DNA of 64,000 nucleotides, from the NCBI RefSeq assembly GCF_963668515.1, contig NZ_OY764866.1, positions 805,889 through 869,888 of the forward strand, in the 5' to 3' direction. Below the pieces are notes generated by a model that was not told the origin of the DNA, did not search any database, and saw only the letters and a list, made by a program, of their open reading frames with translations. The position numbers and the translations under genes were made by a program. Of this stretch, positions 24,685 to 31,606 are shown piece after piece (position 1 is the first letter of the stretch; every line of letters starts with the position of its first letter). The DNA is from an uncultured Ilyobacter sp. (lineage in GTDB: Bacteria > Fusobacteriota > Fusobacteriia > Fusobacteriales > Fusobacteriaceae).

Positions 24685-25785
24685 TTATTGAGCACCGGTT
24701 TTGACTGCATTTGAAACGGCATTTATTATTCCTGTTGAAGAATAAGTTGCTCCTGCGACAGTGTCTACATCAGTGTTTTGACTTTTTATTATTTCCCCAA
24801 GAACGTTATTTTTTGCTCTATTGAACCAGACAGCATCATCTTCATGGCTTATAATATCAATATTTTGAATAATTTCGTTTTTCACTGTTACTTCTACCTT
24901 TACTGTTCCCTTATAACCTTTAGAATTTCCCTCATATGATCCGTCTTTAATCCCTATTGCAATGTCTGCATCTGCAATTCCCTCGACTTTTTCCGCTGTT
25001 ATAGTCTGTCCATTATTACCTGATGCATGACTTATAGACGAGCTGTAATAAATAAAGAGAGATAAAGCTAATGTAAGTAAGACGATAACTTTTGAAAAAT
25101 GAATCTTTTTCGGTCTACTTAGTTTAACCCTACCAAAGCTAAGGGTTTTTTCTACAGGACAGCTGCTTATACACTGAAAGCAGTTTATACAGTTTGGATC
25201 TCGTAGATTTCCTGTATTTGTGATATCTATATGCATGGGACAAACTTGCTCACATTTTTTACAATTTACGCATTTATCAGCGTCTCTTTTTATCGTAAAA
25301 ACTCTGAAAAGACTTAGCAGACCGTACTTGGCTCCCTGAACGCAGAGATAATTACAAAAAGGTCTCTGAAAGAATATCGAAACCAAGGAAAAAAACACCA
25401 GAACTAAAATGGATATTATAATTACAGTGTTTCCTGATACTAAGCTTAGAAAATTTACCCTCGGGTCAAATTGCATAGCAGTGAATATAAAGTCTGACCA
25501 GTTCAACAATAAAAGCATTAAAATCAGATATCTGCTAAATTTTAAAATCCTGTGAATAAATTTTGGGATTTTTCTCTTTTTGATTCCAAAGGCGCTCCCT
25601 ATATAACCAAAGGAATCCTGTATAAATCCAAAGGGACACACCCATCCACAGTAGAATACCCCCGTAAAAAATGTAAGGGTCAGAATCAGTAAAGATGTAA
25701 ATTTGAAACTTATAGAAAATGATACTGCAGTTAAAATCAAACATAAAAGCTGAACTAAAAATCGGTAATCCTGAATTTTTTTCAT
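24685..25785 (-). CDS. membrane polyferredoxin (NapH/NosR-like) with FMN-binding domain
   Basis: 366-residue membrane electron carrier and first gene of the leftward operon. Several membrane helices in the N-terminal half carry the NapH-type motifs GWVCPFGFIQDS and RPFCNYLCVQGAKYG. Two [4Fe-4S] motifs follow: CVNCKKCEQVCPMHID and CINCFQCISSCPVEKT. After another helix (VIVLLTLALSLFIYY) comes an extracytoplasmic FMN-binding domain of RnfG type, ending DTVAGATYSSTGIINAVSNA. The final Thr of AGAT is the expected site of covalent FMN attachment by ApbE, which is not in the window. It would pass electrons across the membrane to the exported flavoprotein. A single protein combining both parts is NosR/PceC-like in plan but smaller. 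Confidence 0.87.
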   Translation of the reverse strand: MKKIQDYRFLVQLLCLILTAVSFSISFKFTSLLILTLTFFTGVFYCGWVCPFGFIQDSFGYIGSAFGIKKRKIPKFIHRILKFSRYLILMLLLLNWSDFIFTAMQFDPRVNFLSLVSGNTVIIISILVLVFFSLVSIFFQRPFCNYLCVQGAKYGLLSLFRVFTIKRDADKCVNCKKCEQVCPMHIDITNTGNLRDPNCINCFQCISSCPVEKTLSFGRVKLSRPKKIHFSKVIVLLTLALSLFIYYSSSISHASGNNGQTITAEKVEGIADADIAIGIKDGSYEGNSKGYKGTVKVEVTVKNEIIQNIDIISHEDDAVWFNRAKNNVLGEIIKSQNTDVDTVAGATYSSTGIINAVSNAVKTGAQ

Positions 25786-25942
25786 AATTTTCTTCCTTTC
25801 ATATTTTTAAACTTATAATTTTTTGTATTTAAAGTTTTGTCACTAGAAAATATAAAAACCTGATTTAATTTCTAAACAGTTATTTTAATTTCTCCACAAA
25901 ACTTATTGTTGAATGAATTTTATTATTGATTTATGGCAATTC

Positions 25943-25971
25943 TATGTCACTTATATGTCACTTATATGTCA
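25943..25971. repeat. 11-bp direct repeats in the divergent promoter region
   Basis: TATGTCACTTA occurs twice head to tail, followed by a third partial TATGTCA, between the redox operon (leftward) and the dehydratase gene (rightward). The spacing of one DNA turn suggests regulator binding sites. The last repeat ends about 27 bp before the -35 of the rightward promoter. Confidence 0.6.
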
Positions 25972-25997
25972 GGGGTTTTTGATTAGTCCAAAGATTT

Positions 25998-26026
25998 TTA
26001 ACACTTTATATTTTATATGATATAAT
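25998..26026 (+). promoter_or_regulatory. strong promoter for the dehydratase gene
   Basis: TTAACA (25998-26003), exactly 17 bp, then a perfect TATAAT (26021-26026). Transcription would start near 26033, only about 14 bases before the first GTG of the downstream gene, so the leader is almost absent. Confidence 0.65.
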
Positions 26027-26046
26027 AATTCATAATAACAACAACA

Positions 26047-27012
26047 GTGCCCACAGAAGTTCTAATCGCTGCAGGATATACCCCTGTAGACCTAAACAAC
26101 CTTTTTATAACTTCTGATGAGTATTATAAATATATAGATATAGCTGAAAGAGACGGCTTCCCCAAAAGTATGTGTGCCTGGATAAAAGGTATCTACGGGG
26201 CATGCCTAGAAAACAACATTACTGAGATCATAGGGGTCACAGAGGGAGACTGTTCATACACAAAGGTTCTCTTAGAGGTCCTAAAAAGCAAGGGGGTAAA
26301 GGGACACCCTTTTGCATTTCCCCACTGCCACACCAGAGAATCAGTAAAAAGAGAGATAAGCAAATTTATGGATAATTTCGGAGTCTCGTTAGAAGATGTG
26401 GAAAAAGTGAGACAAGAGATAAACCTATTGAGAAAAGATGCCATAAGACTTGATGAACTGACTTATATAGATGAGAAAGCCGACGGTTTTGAAAATCACC
26501 TTTTCCAGCTGTGCCTCTGTGATTTTGACGGGAACACGGAAAAATACGGTGAATTTCTCAAGGGAAAAATAAACCAGATAGAAAAAAGAGAGAAAAAACC
26601 GAAGAAGCTCCGGCTGGGATATTTAGGGGTGCCTCCTATGCAGAGAGACCTTCACCACTTCGTAGAAAAATTTGATGCGAGATTTGTATACAACGAGGTG
26701 CAGAGGGAGTTTGCTTTTCCTAGGGCACTAGAGGCGGAAAATATCTTTGAACAATATTACGACTACACCTATCCATACGATATCGAGTATCGTCTCAAAG
26801 ATATCTTAGAACAGGTAAGGCTCAGAAAACCAGACGGGATAATCCATTATACTCAGGCATTCTGCCACAGGGCCATAGAGGACATCATCTTAAAGGAAAG
26901 ACTAGATATACCTGTGATGAATATAAAGGGGGATACGCTAAATTCCCTAGATGCCAGAACAAAGCTTCGTCTAGAGGCATTTTTAGATATGCTTCATGAT
27001 TTAAAAAGTTAG
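26047..27012 (+). CDS. 2-hydroxyacyl-CoA dehydratase, HgdB/BcrC-type subunit
   Basis: 321-residue iron-sulfur protein of the family that dehydrates 2-hydroxyacyl-CoA or reduces benzoyl-CoA. The opening VPTEVLIAAGYTPVDLNNLF is the usual family start. Candidate cluster ligands are in KSMCAWIKGIYGACLEN, TEGDCSYTK and FCHRAIEDI. The reading frame extends upstream of the GTG as IITTTVPTEVL, which also looks like family sequence, but no ATG, GTG or TTG and no ribosome site is found there before a stop. The gene may have lost its first few codons or use an unusual start. Only one dehydratase subunit is present, followed 12 bp later by a truncated activator. Confidence 0.8.
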   Translation: MPTEVLIAAGYTPVDLNNLFITSDEYYKYIDIAERDGFPKSMCAWIKGIYGACLENNITEIIGVTEGDCSYTKVLLEVLKSKGVKGHPFAFPHCHTRESVKREISKFMDNFGVSLEDVEKVRQEINLLRKDAIRLDELTYIDEKADGFENHLFQLCLCDFDGNTEKYGEFLKGKINQIEKREKKPKKLRLGYLGVPPMQRDLHHFVEKFDARFVYNEVQREFAFPRALEAENIFEQYYDYTYPYDIEYRLKDILEQVRLRKPDGIIHYTQAFCHRAIEDIILKERLDIPVMNIKGDTLNSLDARTKLRLEAFLDMLHDLKS

Positions 27013-27024
27013 CGGAGGAAAAAA

Positions 27025-27186
27025 TTGAAAGTTGTAGGAATAGATTTAGGAAGCCGAGAAGTAAAGATAGCCGTCATGGAAGATATGAAACTCTTGAAAA
27101 AGCTCAAGGTGAGCACAGTTTCATTTTATCGGGACTACTGCCCCTATGACAGGAAAATCCTGGTTGATCTGAAAAAACTAGGATAA
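27025..27186 (+). pseudogene. truncated dehydratase activator ATPase (HgdC/BadF-type) remnant
   Basis: A TTG start after a good GGAGG site gives 53 residues beginning MKVVGIDLGSREVKIAVMED. This is the phosphate-1 loop of the ASKHA ATPases that activate 2-hydroxyacyl-CoA dehydratases. It goes on to FYRDYCPYDRKILVDLKKLG and then a TAA. Normal activators have about 250-280 residues and a [4Fe-4S] cluster bound at the dimer interface; all of that is missing. The downstream 35 bp show no continuation in other frames before a terminator, which points to a deletion rather than a simple frameshift. Confidence 0.7.
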
Positions 27187-27220
27187 GCTTTTGGAGTCAG
27201 TTAACCATATATATTCAAAG

Positions 27221-27252
27221 ACCGGGGTAACTTTAAAAAATCCCGGTTTTTA
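27221..27252 (+). terminator. terminator after the dehydratase/activator remnant
   Basis: ACCGGG (27221-27226) and CCCGGT (27242-27247) arms with an A-rich loop of about 15 nt and a T-run. Confidence 0.75.
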
Positions 27253-27383
27253 AATTTTTAAACACAGGATATACCTATCCTATTTTTTTTGATATTATAT
27301 AGCTATATTTAAATAAAGAGTTCAGATAAAAAATTGATGATGAAAACTCTTATGACCAAATACAATACTCTGAAGGAGTTAAA

Positions 27384-28469
27384 ATGCCGTACCCAAAATT
27401 AACAGTAGACATAAAAAAAATAAAGTATAACTGCTCTAGGCTGGTGAAGGAATCTGCCGGAAAAGGTATAGAGGTGGCTGGGGTTACAAAGGTAGTTTGC
27501 GGAAATCCAAATATTGCACAGGCTCTTGTTGACTCAGGTATAAAAATAATAGCAGATTCAAGGGTAGAAAACCTAAAAAAACTGTCAGAAATCAAGTGTA
27601 AAAAAATGCTCCTAAGAATCCCCATGCCAAGCCAGGCAGATGACGTGGTGAGATACTCTGATATAGTTTTGGTGTCTGAAATTTTCACAATAAAGAAACT
27701 GTCAGAGCAGGCTCATAATCAGAAAAAAGTAATTGACTTGATCCTCATGATTGATTTAGGAGATCTGAGAGAAGGGCTTTTTTATGAAAATGAGATCTTG
27801 AAGACAGTATCTGAAATAACACATTTGAAAAATATAAAGCTTCTGGGCTTAGGAACAAATCTGAGCTGTTATGGCGCCGTTATTCCCAGCAGGGAGATTC
27901 TAGAAAAACTTGTACTTATAAAAAATAAAATAAAAAATTTATTTAACATAGATCTTGAAATTCTCTCTGGGGGAAATTCCGGATCCATAAGACTCTTTGA
28001 AGACAACCAGATTCCAGCAGGTATAAATCAACTGAGACTGGGAGCATCTATAATCCTTGGAATAGGAATAGACCACCTGCCCATTGAGGGCCTATCTGCT
28101 GAAATTTTTATTTTAGAAGCTGAAATAATTGAACTTCGAAAAAAACCGTCTAAACCCGTTGGAAAGCAGGGCTTAGATGCCTTTGGAAATAAGCCTGTCT
28201 TTATAGATATGGGCATACGTTCTAGGGCAATATGCGCCATAGGAAGACAGGATGTTAATCCTGAAGATATTTCACCCTTCAATGACAAGATAATTATTTT
28301 AGGGGGAAGTAGCGACCACCTTATACTAGATGTGACTGATTCTGAAAAAAAGTTTGAAGTGGGTGACACGGTAAAATTCCGGATAAACTACGGAGGCTGT
28401 CTTTCTCTTATGACTTCACCATATGTCCACAAGGAATTCTCTGATTCTGCTTCTTCAGTTGATTTTTAA
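27384..28469 (+). CDS. alanine/ornithine racemase family PLP enzyme
   Basis: 361-residue fold-III PLP enzyme. The N-terminal motif VAGVTKVVCGNPNIAQAL contains the Schiff-base Lys. IIADSRVENLKKL, MIDLGDLREGLF, LGLGTNLSCYGAVIPS, LSGGNSGS (phosphate binding) and INQLRLGASIILG follow. These are the marks of the group that includes ornithine racemase rather than the peptidoglycan Alr. The C-terminal ~110 residues form a beta domain with DMGIRSRAICAIGRQDV. It is a cytoplasmic enzyme. Amino-acid racemisation fits a fermenter that uses D-isomer pathways, such as ornithine degradation. The exact substrate is not resolved. Confidence 0.85.
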   Translation: MPYPKLTVDIKKIKYNCSRLVKESAGKGIEVAGVTKVVCGNPNIAQALVDSGIKIIADSRVENLKKLSEIKCKKMLLRIPMPSQADDVVRYSDIVLVSEIFTIKKLSEQAHNQKKVIDLILMIDLGDLREGLFYENEILKTVSEITHLKNIKLLGLGTNLSCYGAVIPSREILEKLVLIKNKIKNLFNIDLEILSGGNSGSIRLFEDNQIPAGINQLRLGASIILGIGIDHLPIEGLSAEIFILEAEIIELRKKPSKPVGKQGLDAFGNKPVFIDMGIRSRAICAIGRQDVNPEDISPFNDKIIILGGSSDHLILDVTDSEKKFEVGDTVKFRINYGGCLSLMTSPYVHKEFSDSASSVDF

Positions 28470-28542
28470 ATATAACTAATGTTAATAATGAAGAATCATA
28501 AAGTAATATTTTAAACTATATCCAAAACAGGGGAGAATTTAT

Positions 28543-29034
28543 ATGATTAAAAATATTGAGATCATAATTTTTGACTGGGGAGATACCCTGATGAGAGATT
28601 ATGACGATTCGGGCCCTATGGCTCACTGGAAAAACGTAGACATAATCCCTGGGATAAGAGAGGTTTTAAGGGAATTAAAAAAAAATTATACCCTTTGCGT
28701 GGCATCCAATGCAGGAGAGTCAGACTCAGAACTTATGAAATCTGCTTTGAAAAGAGTCGGTATAGATAATTTCTTCTCATATTTTTTCACATCCAAGGAT
28801 TTGGGGTTTGAAAAACCCGATATTAGATTTTTTAAAGCTATACTGAAATCTGGAAGTTTCTCTGCAAGTGAATGCCTTATGGTAGGAAATGATTATGACA
28901 ATGACATTGTCAATTCAAAATCAATAGGTATGACCACCATATTATTTGACGAAAAAAACACGTTTTCCAATACAACATCTGCCGATTATAAAATAGATAA
29001 AACAATTCAAATTCTTGATATTTTAAGATCATAA
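28543..29034 (+). CDS. HAD-superfamily hydrolase
   Basis: 163-residue small-molecule phosphatase. Motif I is IIFDWGDTLMRD (nucleophile and acid-base Asp separated by two residues, F-D-x-x-D pattern shifted as FDWGDT), motif II CVASNAG, motif III KPDIRFFKA, and motif IV MVGNDYDNDIVNSKSIGM. It has an AGGGGAG-like site upstream. The neighbours are a PLP racemase and serC, which is also spelled with its own ribosome site. SerC makes phosphoserine, so a phosphoserine-type phosphatase role is possible, but the sequence is not SerB-like. Confidence 0.83.
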   Translation: MIKNIEIIIFDWGDTLMRDYDDSGPMAHWKNVDIIPGIREVLRELKKNYTLCVASNAGESDSELMKSALKRVGIDNFFSYFFTSKDLGFEKPDIRFFKAILKSGSFSASECLMVGNDYDNDIVNSKSIGMTTILFDEKNTFSNTTSADYKIDKTIQILDILRS

Positions 29035-29126
29035 TAAAAATTGGTATAGAAAAATAACTTGGGTAATTTTCTATATTATAGTAATATTTACTAAATCATC
29101 ATGTGTTTCAAAAGGGGGATAATTTC

Positions 29127-30248
29127 ATGATCAGAAAACCAAATATAAAACCGAAGAATCCTAATTTTTCTTCCGGTCCCTGTGCCAAACATCCTGGGTT
29201 TACATTAGATGCATTAAAAGATGCTCCCTTAGGACGATCTCACAGAAGTGTGCTGGGGAAATCAAAACTACATGAATCAATTGAAAAAACAAAGGAAATT
29301 TTAGGTGTGCCCAAAGACTATCTTGTGGGAATAGTTCCGGCATCTGATACAGGGGCGATAGAGATGGCCATGTGGAATCTCTTGGGGAAAAGGGGAATAG
29401 ATGTTATTCATTTTGATGCCTTTGGAAAATCATGGGCCACAGACATCCTAAAAGAGCTTAAGCTAGAAAATGTCAGAGAGTTTTCTGCCGATTACGGCAG
29501 GCTTCCCGATATTTCGCAAGTTGACTGTGATAATGATATAGTATTTACATGGAACGGAACCACCAGCGGAGTCAAAATTCCAAATGCTGATTTCATATCA
29601 GAAGACAGAAAAGGACTGACTATCTGCGACGCCACCTCTGCAGTTTTTGCAATGGAGATACCCTGGGAAAAACTGGATGTTCTTACTTTTTCATGGCAGA
29701 AAGTTCTAGGGGGAGAAGCTGGGCATGGGATACTCATAATCTCTCCTCGTGCTATAAAACGTCTAGAAAGCTACTCACCACAGTGGCCTATTCCTAAAAT
29801 TTTCAAATTAAAAAAAGATGGTAAAGTTGCAAAAGAGATATTTGAAGGATCTACCATAAACACTCCTTCTATGCTTTGTAATGAGGACTATCTAGATGCA
29901 CTGAGATGGTCAGAGTCTATAGGGGGACTACCTGGACTCATCAAAAGGAGTATGGATAACTTTAAAGTTGTAGAAACTTTTGTGGAAAAGCATACATGGA
30001 TTGATTTTTTGGCCACAGAACCTGATATTCGTTCAAACACCAGTGTATGTCTCACCACTGATCTCCCAACTGAAAAGCTTAAAAAAATGCTAAAACTCAT
30101 GGAGGAGGAAAAGGCTGCTTATGACATAAACTCTTATAAGACTGCCCCTGAAGGGATAAGAATATGGTGCGGTGCAACAGTGGAAAAACAGGATATTGAT
30201 ACTATGCTGTTATGGCTAGAGTGGGCTTACAATGAGGTAAATCAATAA
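29127..30248 (+). CDS. serC: phosphoserine aminotransferase (long form)
   Basis: 373-residue PLP transaminase. It converts 3-phosphohydroxypyruvate plus glutamate to phosphoserine. The protein opens with [15 protein letters not shown] and then [14 protein letters not shown]. Next come [18 protein letters not shown] and [15 protein letters not shown], followed by [15 protein letters not shown], which holds the PLP Lys. This is the archaeal/alphaproteobacterial-like long class. I choose the ATG at 29127 because AAAGGGGGAT precedes it; the frame also opens at a GTG at 29103. It takes glutamate as amino donor, and gltBD are next downstream, though a repeat element separates them. Confidence 0.88.
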   Translation: MIRKPNIKPKNPNFSSGPCAKHPGFTLDALKDAPLGRSHRSVLGKSKLHESIEKTKEILGVPKDYLVGIVPASDTGAIEMAMWNLLGKRGIDVIHFDAFGKSWATDILKELKLENVREFSADYGRLPDISQVDCDNDIVFTWNGTTSGVKIPNADFISEDRKGLTICDATSAVFAMEIPWEKLDVLTFSWQKVLGGEAGHGILIISPRAIKRLESYSPQWPIPKIFKLKKDGKVAKEIFEGSTINTPSMLCNEDYLDALRWSESIGGLPGLIKRSMDNFKVVETFVEKHTWIDFLATEPDIRSNTSVCLTTDLPTEKLKKMLKLMEEEKAAYDINSYKTAPEGIRIWCGATVEKQDIDTMLLWLEWAYNEVNQ

Positions 30249-30256
30249 TTTTTTCA

Positions 30257-30289
30257 AGGTCAGCTTTTCTAAAGCTGATCTTTTTATTT
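30257..30289 (+). terminator. serC terminator
   Basis: AGGTCAGCTTT, 3-nt loop, AAAGCTGATCT and a T-run. Strong. Confidence 0.85.
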
Positions 30290-30311
30290 CTTTGTGTCTG
30301 TTCTAAATATT

Positions 30312-30842
30312 ATCTCAAGTTGATCTTTTATTTTGAATTAAATTATTGAATTTCTCCGAAAACCTGTGTTACTTTCTTTGCTTGCCCAAAGAAAGTAACC
30401 AAAGAAAAGGCACCCCTAAAAAATACCTAAAATCACTTCTGAACTAACTTTCTATTGAAATATAGTCGGTAAACCTCCTTATTTCAATGAAAGTGGATTT
30501 CACAAGATGATTTCTTAACGGCATTTTTTAAAGGGGAAAGCAGTCTGAAAATTAAAAGATTTTTATTTTCACTCTATGAAACTCCCTCTTTTTCTCTGCG
30601 TCCTCTGTGACCAAAAGATTTTGTCCTTATTCGTGCTAATTTCCCTATCTTTTATTAGTATCCATTCGTGATAAAATCTTTTGACTTTAATATCGCTCTC
30701 CTCCGTGATACTCTCTTCTTTTCTCTGTGACCAAAAGCTTTTGTCCTTATTCGTGCTAATTTCCCTATCTTTTATTAGTGTTCATTCGTGATAAAATCTT
30801 TTGATTTTAATATTCAGATAAATTCAGTAATTTATCTGAAAT
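30312..30842 (+). repeat. dispersed modular intergenic repeat, copy 3
   Basis: About 530 bp between serC and gltB (same direction). The left end is TTGAATTTCTCCGAA-like. The hairpin TTACTTTCTTTG with CAAAGAAAGTAA is at 30369-30400. The middle (about 30400-30560) is different from all other copies (ATACCTAAAATCACTTCTG, TCAATGAAAGTGGATTTC). The CTCTGTGACC unit starts at 30603 and 30723, exactly 120 bp apart. The right end is the TTCAGATAAATTCAGTA palindrome (30813-30840). It keeps the outer modules but has a swapped core. Confidence 0.85.
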
Positions 30843-31445
30843 AATCTTTTCTATGTGACCTTGTGACAAAAATTTTGAATTTTTTTTATCAATTTTTAGA
30901 ATTTGCAAATAAATAAGATTTTAAGTGTCTACAAGAAATCCTATATTTTATCAAAAGAGATAATTTAAGCAATTAATAATATATTTTTAAAATAAATACA
31001 GGATTCAGAAAAATATTAAGTATAAGATTTACATAACAGTTCCTTAATTTACTGTTAATTTGCTATTAAAAATTTTTAACTGCACCAAATAAAAATTTTA
31101 AAAATCAACTTGGACATTCTTAACTTCACAGAATTCAAAATGTTTCATTTCAGTTTTTTTAGTTCTTTTTTAGCTTTTTAAGTTTTAAATTAGAGTCCTT
31201 ATAATAGCTTTTTTTAAACTATAACTTATATATATTCTATAATTTGAAATAATATATTTGAAATATATTCTGAAATTGTGTATTCTGAAAAGACACCCAT
31301 TTCAAATAATGTATTATTTAATGGTATAAATTTACTCAATTATTTTGTCGAAAAAATTAATTTGGTAAAGGTATATTTTGATGTGGTATCTTGTCATAAT
31401 GTCTAATAAAACTTTCAATAATTTAAGTTTTACAGGTATTGCATT
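30843..31445 (+). other. long AT-rich leader region upstream of gltB
   Basis: About 600 bp with very low GC and no ORF I can support. Between about 31255 and 31320 the words ATTTGAAATAATATATTTG and ATTTCAAATAATGTATT form an inverted pattern. A clear promoter cannot be singled out because AT-rich -10-like words are everywhere. The region probably holds the gltBD promoter and regulatory sites. Confidence 0.4.
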
Positions 31446-31487
31446 GCTTTACTTCTCCATCATAAGGAGAAAGTAAGGCTTTTTTTA
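31446..31487 (+). terminator. leader terminator / attenuator candidate before gltB
   Basis: GCTTTACTTCTCC (31446-31458), 7-nt loop, GGAGAAAGTAAGGC (31466-31479) with one or two mismatches, then T7. It lies about 120 bp upstream of the gltB ATG with no gene just before it, so it would stop transcripts that start in the leader. This suggests attenuation of gltBD, or the end of a short leader RNA. Confidence 0.6.
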
Positions 31488-31606
31488 TCAAAATCTTTTA
31501 ATTATGACTTTTTTAGGTCAAAAAAATTTCAAGGTATGAATTACAGGTGTTTTTTTAAATTTAGTTTTTATATTAATTTAATATGGAAGATACGAGGGGG
31601 TTTAGC

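Noticed and set aside
31446..31487. Known glutamine or T-box type riboswitch before gltB
   Set aside because: I can find only a terminator hairpin; no conserved motif of those leader classes was recognised.
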